9,489 bases of DNA from Salinibacterium sp. GTDB taxonomy: Bacteria > Actinomycetota > Actinomycetes > Actinomycetales > Microbacteriaceae. The notes under the pieces were generated by a model. That model did no database searches. It had not been told where the DNA came from and saw only the letters and a list, made by a program, of their open reading frames with translations. A program made the position numbers and the translations under genes. The stretch is from assembly GCA_025352485.1 (NCBI GenBank), contig JANXTJ010000090.1, positions 1 to 9,489 of the forward strand, read 5' to 3'. Below, in pieces: positions 1 to 5,900 of this stretch; within the stretch, counting starts at the first letter, position 1, and every line of letters starts with the position of its first letter.

Positions 1-906
1 GTGCGTGATCCCGAGGTCGAGGTAGCGCTGGATCTCGGCGCGGTGCACGTCCGGGTCTGCGGAGATCACCATCCGGCCATCAAAGTCTTCCGCGCGCACC
101 ATCTTGGCCAGCTGCTCAAACTCGTAGGGCGAGCGGATATCGCTCTTCGGAAACCGCATGCCGCCGTTGGGCCATTCCACCAGGGCGTTGGTCATGGCCT
201 CCTCGTCGGTGCCGGCCCAACTCAGGTGCAGCTGCAGCACCTTTGGCATCGTGGACGGGTCTTTGCCCGCCTCGCGCGCGCCCTCATCGAACTTGGCGAA
301 AATCCCGGCGATCTTCTCGACCGGCGCCCCGACCGTGATGATGCCGTCGACGGTCTTGCCCGCGCGCTTGGCCGTCACCGGACCTGCCGTCGCGACATAG
401 ATCGGCGGCGGGATGGGCGGTAACGTCCAGAGGCGGGTCGTCTCGAGCTTGAAAAACTGGCCGGAATGCTTGACCTCCTTGCCGGTGAACAGTTTTTTGA
501 TGATCTCGATGGCCTCGAACATGCGGTTGATGCGCTCGGGAGCCTCCGGCCAATAGGCACCGACGATGTGCTCGTTGAGCGCCTCGCCCGAGCCGAGACC
601 GAGCCAGTGCCTGCCGGGGTACATCGCTTCGAGGGTCGCCGATGCCTGCGCCACGACCGCCGGATGCAGCCGGAACGATGGGCAGGTCACCCCGGGCCCG
701 ACGTTCCCCACCGTGTTCTCCGCCACGGCCGTCATGACGTTCCAGACGAACGCGGCCTGGCCCTGCTGCGGAACCCACGGCTGGAAATGGTCGGCCGCCA
801 TGATGCCGGAGAATCCGTGGGCCTCCGCGTGCGCGGCATCCTTCACGATGTCGGTCGGATGAAACTGCTCGAGCATCGCGGCGACGCCAACCTGGGTGTG
901 GGCCAT
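1..906 (-). CDS. LLM-class F420-dependent oxidoreductase, C-terminus cut by window edge
   Basis: Partial gene; 302 codons are visible and the frame is still open at base 1. The protein is a (beta/alpha)8-barrel luciferase-like enzyme of the F420-dependent glucose-6-phosphate dehydrogenase-like group, which moves hydride between cofactor F420 and an organic substrate in the cytosol. Residues seen: D39-H40 and W44 (ADHFQPW) match the His40/Trp44 pair of mycobacterial FGD1, and E108 in GSGEALNE matches its Glu109; these line the F420 and active-site pocket. K198 is present, but the second phosphate-binding lysine of FGD1 (its Lys259) appears as Gln by eye, so a true glucose-6-phosphate dehydrogenase is doubtful and the substrate is unknown. 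The ATG at 906 is the only in-frame start, since an in-frame TAG lies 12 nt upstream. No clear Shine-Dalgarno is seen. It follows the CBS gene by 32 nt on the same strand, so it may be last in that transcript. L162 is encoded by TTA (421-423). Confidence 0.9.
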   Translation of the reverse strand, partial: MAHTQVGVAAMLEQFHPTDIVKDAAHAEAHGFSGIMAADHFQPWVPQQGQAAFVWNVMTAVAENTVGNVGPGVTCPSFRLHPAVVAQASATLEAMYPGRHWLGLGSGEALNEHIVGAYWPEAPERINRMFEAIEIIKKLFTGKEVKHSGQFFKLETTRLWTLPPIPPPIYVATAGPVTAKRAGKTVDGIITVGAPVEKIAGIFAKFDEGAREAGKDPSTMPKVLQLHLSWAGTDEEAMTNALVEWPNGGMRFPKSDIRSPYEFEQLAKMVRAEDFDGRMVISADPDVHRAEIQRYLDLGITH

Positions 907-938
907 GGACTCATTCTGCTACGGCCGCACTTTCGCCA

Positions 939-2192
939 CTATTTGGTGCGGCGGCGCCAGTGTTCCGGGATGGCGGCTTCCAGCGCATCATCGACCGTGA
1001 TGACGCCCAAAATGTGACCGTCGTCGTCGATGACCGGAAGGGTGAGCAGGTTGAAGTCGGCCATCCGGGTGGTGATTTCGATGATGTCGTCTTGGGGACC
1101 TACGTGCACGGGGGCCGGGGTGGCGACGTCTTTGAGTACGCTCTGCGGATCACGTTGGAGCGCGTGCACGAGCCCGAGCGAACCGCTGAGGGCGCCACTC
1201 TCGTCGAGCGTGTAGATCGCGGTGAGGGCTTCGGGCTGATGCCCGGTGGCGGCCCGCAACACGTTGAGGGCGTCTGCGATGGTCTGGTTCTCGGGCAGCG
1301 CCAAGAATTCCAGCCCCATCAGGCCACCCGCCGTTGCCGTGTGATAACCCAAGAGGTTAAGAACCTTGACGCGCTGGGCCTCGGGAAGCGCGGCAAGAAT
1401 GGCTGCGCGCCGGTGCTGCGGGAGGTCGGCGATCGCGTCTGCCGCGTCATCCGCACGCATGCGGGAGAGCACGTTGACCACATCTTCGGCGCTTTGCCCG
1501 GAGAGCAGCTGTGCCTGGCTGTGATCGTCGAGCTCCTCGAACACGTCGGCCTCGAGTTCGGGGTCGGAGTGCACCTGAGCCAGAAGTTCGGTTTGCTCGG
1601 TCGACGATGCCGTCTCAATGAGGTCCGCGATCTCGGCCGGCTTCAGACCGCGCAGCCGGCCGGAGGATGACCGAATCAGCAGCGAAGGTTCGTGCCCGAT
1701 GAGCGCCTCAAAGGATCGCCAATCGCGCGGCGGGTTGCGAGTGTGATCGGTGCGGCCACCCCACCAGTGCGGCTTGCGCACATCGAGGGCAGTCACGACC
1801 CAGCCGTCGGCGGCAGGGCTGAGGCGGATGTCGTGGGCGCGCACAAACTCGACCCGTTCGACGTCGATCAGGCGGTGGCCCAAGACGTCACCGCGCAGCA
1901 GGACTTCGCCGGGGCGACGCTGGAAGGCGCGCACGTCGAGGCGCGGCGTCGCCAGCTTGATGGTGCCGCGGCTCAAGTCATGCAGGTCGGTGGCTGGCAC
2001 GAAGACTCGTTCAGAGCCGACCCCGACGACCAGGGCAGTCAACAGCGGGTAGTCGTTTCCGCGCAGCCGGACGATGATGTCGGCAAGCTTTCCGAGCTGC
2101 TTTCCTGTGATGTCGACGACGCTCTGATCGAGCACGGTGGAGAGAAAAATCCCGGCGCTGGACTGGTCTGGGGAGGTGGCAACTGTCTTCAT
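939..2192 (-). CDS. Soluble PRC-barrel / MgtE N-domain / tandem CBS protein, probable Mg2+ sensor partner
   Basis: A 417-residue cytosolic protein without membrane segments. Order: PRC-barrel-like beta region at about 14-75 (DITGKQLGKLADIIV), possibly a second at 88-138; a linker; an MgtE N-type helical domain at about 185-285 (repeated Asp/Leu-rich helices such as DDAADAIADLP); the MgtE-like TAGGLM junction at 287-292; CBS1 at about 293-345; CBS2 at about 352-410 (LPVIDDDGHILGVITVDDAL). In MgtE the N and CBS domains bind Mg2+ and close the attached channel; here the channel domain is absent. The gene follows the Nramp gene by 34 nt on the same strand downstream of an M-box, so I infer it senses Mg2+ and acts on that transporter. 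ATG at 2192 is chosen because GAGGA sits just upstream; an in-frame ATG at 2207 (five residues longer) has no such site, and a longer frame would run into the Nramp gene. It could instead be a general CBS regulator. Confidence 0.9.
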   Translation of the reverse strand: MKTVATSPDQSSAGIFLSTVLDQSVVDITGKQLGKLADIIVRLRGNDYPLLTALVVGVGSERVFVPATDLHDLSRGTIKLATPRLDVRAFQRRPGEVLLRGDVLGHRLIDVERVEFVRAHDIRLSPAADGWVVTALDVRKPHWWGGRTDHTRNPPRDWRSFEALIGHEPSLLIRSSSGRLRGLKPAEIADLIETASSTEQTELLAQVHSDPELEADVFEELDDHSQAQLLSGQSAEDVVNVLSRMRADDAADAIADLPQHRRAAILAALPEAQRVKVLNLLGYHTATAGGLMGLEFLALPENQTIADALNVLRAATGHQPEALTAIYTLDESGALSGSLGLVHALQRDPQSVLKDVATPAPVHVGPQDDIIEITTRMADFNLLTLPVIDDDGHILGVITVDDALEAAIPEHWRRRTK

Positions 2193-2226
2193 GGAATCCT
2201 CAATCATGTGGGTCAGGGTATGGGCT

Positions 2227-3870
2227 TCAGTGCCCGAGGGCGAGCTGCACAACACGCACGACGACGAGAATCGCCGCGATCAGGAGGTAGCCGCGAAGCA
2301 CGGTGAGTCCGATGCGACGCAACCCGGAGAGTTCTGGACGGGTCAGCAGGGCCAGCTGCGGCATCCGCCAGTTCGCTCGATCGCTTCGGTCGATCGGGAT
2401 GCTGGGAGGCCCAGGGCGGATCCGTCGATAGCTGGCGTAGGCAATGCCGCCGACGATGGCCAGCCCGCTACCGCCGCCCAGAATGATCAGAATTGTCGGT
2501 CCGCTGATGTCGGGGAAGAGCACGCTCGAGGTCAAAATAATGGAAAGCAGCACCAGAACGGTGATCACGGCAGAGGTGAACAGGTTCAGCCACTTGCCGT
2601 TCACCCACGGGCCAAGCACCTGCTTGTCGTTGCACAGCAGCAGCAAAAAGACTGCGGCAGAGGGCAGCAGCACTCCGGCGAGGGTTTGCACCCCCACGGT
2701 GAGCAGGCCAAGCGGGCTGCCCGGGATGAGCACGATCGTCGCGGCGACTGCCAATAGGGCGCCGTAGATCAGATAGAAGCCCTTCGCCTCTTTCGGCTTG
2801 CGGTGCAGGGAATGCTTCAGCCCGAGAACGTCACTAATCGCGTAGCTCGTCGACAGCCCGACCGCGGCGGCGCCGATGATTGAGGCGTCGATGAGCGCGA
2901 TTGCGAACAACACTCCGGCAATGGGCGCGACATACGTGCCGAGCGCCTGTGCGACGCCGAGCGCATCGGTGAACGCCCCGAACTCCGGGCGCCCGGCGAA
3001 GGTGGCGGAGGTGAACGAGATCATGGCCGCTGCCCCGACGATCACGATCACGATTCCGATGATCAGGTCGGCCTTTTCGTAGTTCATGAACCGCGGGGTG
3101 ATGCGCTTGTCGATCACGTAGGACTGCTGGAAGAACAGTTGCCACGGGGCAACCGTCGTTCCGACGATGCCGATGATGAGCAGCATCACGGTGGAGAGCT
3201 CCGCACCGGCGGGCATCCCTGGGATCACAAAATCACGAGCGATCTGCCCCAACGGCGGGTGGACCATCAGGAAGACCGGGATGATGACCAGCGATCCCGC
3301 AACCAGAATCAGGCAGACCCGTTCGAATCGTTTGAACGACCCGGTGCTTGCGGCGCCCAAGACGGCGAGCGCTGCAATGATCACGCCGGGAATCTGCGGG
3401 ATGCCGAGGTAGCTCAAGCCGAGGCTGATCCCGATGAATTCTGTGACGATCGTGAGACCGTTCAACAGGAAAAGATCGATGACGCTGAATGCGCCCCAGA
3501 AGCGGCCGAACCGCTCAAGGATGAGGCGAGCGTGCCCGACACCGGTCACGACCCCGAGGCGCAGCACCATTTCTTGGTTCACATACAGCACGGGCACGAG
3601 CAGCAGGAGCGTCCAGAGCAACGTCGTTCCGTAGTTCTGGCCCGCCTGGGTGTAGGTGCCGAATGCTCCGGCATCGTTGTCGCCGACCATCACGATCAGG
3701 CCGGGCCCCACGATGGCGAGAAGCGTCTTGAGCTTTGCCGGTAGGGATCGCCGGGCGGATGTGTCGCCGAGCTTGATGGTGCCCATTGCCCCCTCGATGT
3801 CGCCAAGGTGTGCGGAATCTAGAACCGCGGAGGCGGGCGTGCCCGGTGGTGTGCTGACGTCGGTTGTCAT
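2227..3870 (-). CDS. Nramp-superfamily divalent cation transporter, NRMT-like, probable Mg2+ uptake
   Basis: A 547-residue membrane protein with a soluble N-terminus (1-48) and about 11-12 hydrophobic helices. TM1 carries GPG (55-57) followed eight residues later by D66-A67-G68-A69, where classical Nramps have DPGN: the metal-binding Asp is kept but Pro and Asn are Ala. TM6 reads TTVAPWQLFF (238-247) where Mn/Fe Nramps have ATVMPHN, so the soft-metal Met is A241, His is W243 and Asn is Q244. Loss of the Asn and Met ligands is a hallmark of Nramp-related magnesium transporters, first described in Clostridium under M-box control. Here too an M-box lies upstream and an MgtE-sensor-like gene follows, which supports Mg2+ (possibly Mn2+) import. 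ATG at 3870 is chosen for GAGAGG seven nt upstream; the GTG at 3885 overlaps that site. A conventional MntH is possible but disfavoured by the metal site. Confidence 0.93.
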   Translation of the reverse strand: MTTDVSTPPGTPASAVLDSAHLGDIEGAMGTIKLGDTSARRSLPAKLKTLLAIVGPGLIVMVGDNDAGAFGTYTQAGQNYGTTLLWTLLLLVPVLYVNQEMVLRLGVVTGVGHARLILERFGRFWGAFSVIDLFLLNGLTIVTEFIGISLGLSYLGIPQIPGVIIAALAVLGAASTGSFKRFERVCLILVAGSLVIIPVFLMVHPPLGQIARDFVIPGMPAGAELSTVMLLIIGIVGTTVAPWQLFFQQSYVIDKRITPRFMNYEKADLIIGIVIVIVGAAAMISFTSATFAGRPEFGAFTDALGVAQALGTYVAPIAGVLFAIALIDASIIGAAAVGLSTSYAISDVLGLKHSLHRKPKEAKGFYLIYGALLAVAATIVLIPGSPLGLLTVGVQTLAGVLLPSAAVFLLLLCNDKQVLGPWVNGKWLNLFTSAVITVLVLLSIILTSSVLFPDISGPTILIILGGGSGLAIVGGIAYASYRRIRPGPPSIPIDRSDRANWRMPQLALLTRPELSGLRRIGLTVLRGYLLIAAILVVVRVVQLALGH

Positions 3871-3977
3871 GATGAGGCCTCTCACCCCGTGGGTATGGGG
3901 GACGATGAGTGAGACGGATAAAAGTGCAGACGAGCTTGGCCGAGGCGAACCGACGTGTCGGGGCGACTCTGGCTCGG

Positions 3978-4030
3978 GGAGCTGGGCCGGGATCTGGGGC
4001 CGGGAAGCTAGGCCGGAGATCTGGGGCCGG
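3978..4030. repeat. Two-copy imperfect tandem repeat (26/27 nt) in the leader
   Basis: On the plus strand the unit g(g/a)agct(g/a)ggccgg(a)gatctggggccgg occurs twice in succession, at 3978-4003 and 4004-4030, with about three differences including one inserted base. A weaker third similarity (ctggctcgg) lies just to the left. It is GC-rich and could form structure in the RNA. Function is unknown; simple slippage duplication is enough to explain it. Confidence 0.55.
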
Positions 4031-4074
4031 GGATTGAGCCTCGGACTGGCCCTCGGAGTTGCCGAGGAACAGGC

Positions 4075-4125
4075 CTAGTGGGCGCGGGAGAAGGCGGTGA
4101 AACACGGACTATGACTGTCGCTCAT
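4075..4125 (-). CDS. Candidate 16-residue leader peptide (uORF) between M-box and Nramp
   Basis: ATG at 4125 reads MSDSHSPCFTAFSRAH and stops at TAG (4075-4077). GGGGAG lies seven nt before the ATG, a better ribosome binding site than most full-length genes in this window have. It starts 35 nt downstream of the hairpin that follows the M-box and ends about 200 nt before the Nramp start, so it is not translationally coupled by overlap. Leader peptides next to Mg2+ riboswitches are known (for example MgtL ahead of Salmonella mgtA), and upstream ORFs occur with mycobacterial riboswitches. The CTCCCC stretch inside the M-box could pair with this GGGGAG, giving a possible switch of uORF translation; this is inference. 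It may also be a chance ORF. Confidence 0.45.
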   Translation of the reverse strand: MSDSHSPCFTAFSRAH

Positions 4126-4159
4126 CAGCGTGCTCCCCTGCTTCGCGCGCCGCGCAACA

Positions 4160-4191
4160 GAGACCGGGCCAGATAGGCCCTACCGCGTCTC
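4160..4191 (-). promoter_or_regulatory. GC-rich hairpin directly after the M-box, possible expression platform
   Basis: On the minus strand GAGAC (4191-4187) pairs with GTCTC (4164-4160), and inside it GGGCC (4180-4176) pairs with GGCCC (4170-4166) around a five-base loop. The hairpin begins three nt after the last P1 base of the M-box. It is followed by TGTTG, only weakly U-rich, so it could be a weak or Rho-assisted terminator or a structural switch rather than a classical intrinsic terminator. Confidence 0.5.
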
Positions 4192-4350
4192 CTCGTAAGA
4201 CCTTTGGCACTTCGCGGCGTCAACCCGTTTTACGGGAGCCAATCGGGGTAACCCCTTAAGCCGGGGAGACCTGTCCTGACCCGGGGCGTCTCTCGACGTT
4301 CGGGGTCGCTGGCATCTTTCCACGAAGGAGCCTCAGCTAACGATCAGCAC
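4181..4350 (-). promoter_or_regulatory. M-box (ykoK) magnesium riboswitch
   Basis: Read on the minus strand, three blocks match the M-box consensus in the right order. GTTAGCTGAGGCTCCT (4341-4326) matches the Bacillus mgtE leader GUUAGGUGAGGCUCCU. ACGTCGAGAGACGCC (4299-4285), followed by CCGGGTCA, matches the conserved ..GUCCAAAGACGCC..GGGUCA loop. GTGCCAAAGGTCTTACGA (4210-4193) matches the 3' GUGCUAAAGCUCUACGA segment. The closing helix forms from CGTTAG (4342-4337) and CTTACG (4199-4194). The core is about 150 nt, close to the family's usual length. M-boxes fold when Mg2+ is high and shut off downstream Mg2+ transport genes, which fits the Nramp and MgtE-sensor genes that follow. The outer limits given are approximate. 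Confidence 0.93.
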
Positions 4351-4361
4351 CTTGCCTGCTC

Positions 4362-4390
4362 AGCCTAACCCCCGACGCTGCCGCCCGCAA
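4362..4390 (-). promoter_or_regulatory. Candidate promoter for the riboswitch transcript
   Basis: On the minus strand TTGCGG (4390-4385) and TAGGCT (4367-4362) are separated by 17 bp, a good fit to the actinobacterial housekeeping sigma consensus (TTGACA-like and TANNNT-like). Transcription would begin near 4355, only a few bases ahead of the M-box, where a riboswitch transcript should start. Assigned by eye only. Confidence 0.5.
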
Positions 4391-4400
4391 CCCGAGTTGG

Positions 4401-4625
4401 GTGAATAGACGCCCGCTGTTCAACCGTGCTCTACTTGGCGCAGGCCTCGCTGTCGGTGTGACCGGGATGACCGTGGCCGCCGTCGCACTTGGCCCGACTT
4501 TGCCCGACCCGACCCGGCGCGACAACACACGACTGGCCAACGAAGAGGAGCACCGTGAGCGAATTCGGCACGCTGATACTTTTCGCCCACGGCACGGGCA
4601 CGGGCCCCGGCACCGGGACGGATAG
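4401..4625 (+). CDS. Doubtful 74-residue ORF with signal/anchor-like N-terminus
   Basis: GTG at 4401 opens a frame reading MNRRPLFNRALLGAGLAVGVTGM..., with basic residues then a hydrophobic stretch (about 10-31), like a signal peptide or membrane anchor, followed by a Pro/Arg-rich tail. Third positions of the first 50 codons are fairly GC-rich, which argues for coding. Against it: no Shine-Dalgarno is visible, it overlaps the following gene by 71 nt in another frame, and its last 25 residues (HGHGPRHRDG) look like a shadow of that gene. It may be a small membrane protein, the remnant of a longer secreted protein, or chance. The stretch 4391-4554 otherwise shows no recognisable plus-strand promoter. 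Confidence 0.2.
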   Translation: MNRRPLFNRALLGAGLAVGVTGMTVAAVALGPTLPDPTRRDNTRLANEEEHRERIRHADTFRPRHGHGPRHRDG

Positions 4626-5076
4626 CGGCACCGGCAGCGGCATTGCCCCTGCCTACGACCTGACCGGCGACCCCGACTTCGACGGCGACGCCGAATCGCA
4701 CCAGGCCCACAGCGTCGCCGACGCGCTCAACGAGGCCAAGATCTCCCCCGACGTCATCTACACCTCGACGGCTGCGGCCAGCTGCCGGATCGCCGACACG
4801 GTCATGGGGGCGTTGCGCGTCTTGCCCCGCCAAACCAGCACCGACTCGAGACTCGACGCGTCGCCCGGCGATACGGCCGACGCTCGCGAAGTTATCCGAG
4901 AGTTTTACACCGACGAAATTGTCTTCGGCCTGCTGCGGCGGGAGACGATCATGATCATCGCCGGTGCGGCCATCATCGACACGGCCCGGATCGTGCTCGA
5001 CGTCGAGTCTGACGGCGCCACCCTCAGTACCTACGCCTACGACCGCCAGCTACGTCCGCTCGCGACACGGCTGTGA
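4555..5076 (+). CDS. Degenerate histidine-phosphatase-fold protein (probable pseudoenzyme)
   Basis: A 173-residue protein; GTG at 4555 is chosen because GAAGAGGAG lies four nt upstream. It starts SEFGTLILFAHGTGTG, resembling the LILVRHGET opening of the phosphoglycerate mutase/SixA-like superfamily, then VADALNEAKISPDVIYTSTAAASCRIAD (55-81), which parallels the family's LAxxL..D.IYSSPLxRAxxTA. Catalytic features are eroded: RHG is A11-H12-G13 (His kept, Arg lost), the second Arg region is altered, and near the C-terminus the usual SHGG is A136-G137-A138-A139, so the proton-donor His is missing. A Gly/Thr-rich insert occupies 13-29. Catalysis therefore seems unlikely, and a binding or regulatory role is inferred. 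It is divergent from the Mg2+ operon and precedes the DUF308 gene by 39 nt, probably on the same transcript. The fold assignment rests on motif order, not an alignment search. Confidence 0.75.
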   Translation: MSEFGTLILFAHGTGTGPGTGTDSGTGSGIAPAYDLTGDPDFDGDAESHQAHSVADALNEAKISPDVIYTSTAAASCRIADTVMGALRVLPRQTSTDSRLDASPGDTADAREVIREFYTDEIVFGLLRRETIMIIAGAAIIDTARIVLDVESDGATLSTYAYDRQLRPLATRL

Positions 5077-5115
5077 ATCAATGCACGATGAATCATTTTC
5101 AGACACACTCTAGCC

Positions 5116-5730
5116 ATGACAAATTCCTCGAGCACCATCATTGTTGTTGACGACCTCGCATTGGACCCGTCCAGACTGAGCCCAACGGCGATCAACGCCG
5201 TGCGGGCCGCCTTTGGCCTCAGCGGCGTGCTCGCCCTCGTCCTCGGTATCGTCCTTCTGGTTTGGCCAGACAAGACACTCGCCTTCGCGGCAATAATCTT
5301 CGGGATCAACTTCATCTTCGCCGGCCTTGCGCGACTCGCGCTGAGCATCTTCACCACGGGGATCAGCGCCGGAGCGCGCGTGCTGGGCCTGCTGTTCGGC
5401 ATCCTGCTCGTCATTCTGGGAGTGGTTGCCATCAAGAACGCCGCAGCAGTCGGCGAAACCCTCGTTGTTGTGATCGTGGTGGTGATCGGCATCGGCTGGA
5501 TCATCCAGGGTGTGCTGACACTCGTCGAATCCGGCCGGTCACCCTCGCGCGGCTGGGCGATCACGTTCGGACTCATCAGCATCCTCGCCGGGATTATCAT
5601 CTTGGCCGCGCCAGCCCTTTCCGCCAGCGCCTTCATCCTGCTCACCGGAATCGTTCTCTCGGTGCTGGGCCTCGTCGGCATCGTCCACGCGTTCACCTTC
5701 GGCCGCGGCGCAGCTAAAGCGGCTATCTAA
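5116..5730 (+). CDS. HdeD-like DUF308 integral membrane protein
   Basis: A 204-residue protein with a 25-residue cytosolic N-terminus and six hydrophobic segments at about 27-50, 53-78, 85-108, 112-136, 147-165 and 169-193. The paired-helix pattern is typical of the DUF308/HdeD family: small and hydrophobic residues, a VWPDKTL-type motif after the first helix (49-55) and an IIQG motif (129-132). HdeD is linked to acid resistance in Escherichia coli; in actinobacteria the function is not established. The ATG at 5116 starts a clean hydrophilic N-terminus, but no Shine-Dalgarno is evident before it. The preceding phosphatase-like gene ends 39 nt upstream on the same strand, suggesting co-transcription. 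A strong hairpin 22 nt after the stop probably ends the transcript. Confidence 0.85.
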   Translation: MTNSSSTIIVVDDLALDPSRLSPTAINAVRAAFGLSGVLALVLGIVLLVWPDKTLAFAAIIFGINFIFAGLARLALSIFTTGISAGARVLGLLFGILLVILGVVAIKNAAAVGETLVVVIVVVIGIGWIIQGVLTLVESGRSPSRGWAITFGLISILAGIIILAAPALSASAFILLTGIVLSVLGLVGIVHAFTFGRGAAKAAI

Positions 5731-5752
5731 GCCTCCACCTGCACCGGATTGG

Positions 5753-5792
5753 GTCACCGCCCCGCGCTCGCTTTTGGGCGCGGGGTGGTGAC
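5753..5792. terminator. Perfect 15-bp hairpin between convergent transcripts
   Basis: Arms at 5753-5767 (gtcaccgccccgcgc) and 5778-5792 (gcgcggggtggtgac) pair fully with one G-U, around a 10-base loop. No T-run follows on either strand, as is common for actinobacterial terminators. It sits between the end of the DUF308 gene (plus) and the tRNA (minus), so it may serve both directions. The remainder of 5731-5900 holds nothing else I can name. Confidence 0.7.
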
Positions 5793-5900
5793 ACTGCTGA
5801 TCGGAGTACCGCGCTCGTCTCGGGCATGCTCGGCGCCCTGGAGCCGGCCGGGCGAAGGCTGCCAGTGTGAACGGCACCGAAGTTCTCAACCGTACAACCG

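Larger units (their letters stand above)
3871..4355 (-). other. Long 5' leader of the Nramp transcript (riboswitch, uORF, repeats)
   Basis: About 485 nt lie between the inferred transcription start near 4355 and the Nramp ATG. From its 5' end it holds the M-box, a GC-rich hairpin, a 16-residue upstream ORF, then about 200 nt of GC-rich sequence including a 26/27-nt imperfect repeat. Just before the Nramp ribosome binding site, CCCC and GGGG blocks (plus positions 3897-3900 and 3885-3888) could pair next to the GAGAGG site. No further convincing gene is seen, although open frames cross it on both strands. The length is unusual for a riboswitch leader and suggests regulation beyond the aptamer. 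Confidence 0.6.

Noticed and set aside
960..1670. A 236-codon plus-strand open frame
   Set aside because: Antisense to the CBS/MgtE-N gene, whose domains are clear; no ribosome site or recognisable motif.
2227..3870. Naming the transporter mntH
   Set aside because: The DPGN and MPHN metal motifs of Mn/Fe Nramps are changed and the context is magnesium, so the symbol would mislead.
3515..4105. A 196-codon minus-strand open frame spanning the leader and the Nramp 5' end
   Set aside because: Out of frame with Nramp, with Arg/Pro-rich shadow composition; it covers the leader only because GC-rich DNA has few stops.
5753..5792. The inverted repeat as an operator or attachment site
   Set aside because: Its position between convergent genes, long perfect GC stem and 10-base loop fit a terminator better; no mobile element genes are nearby.
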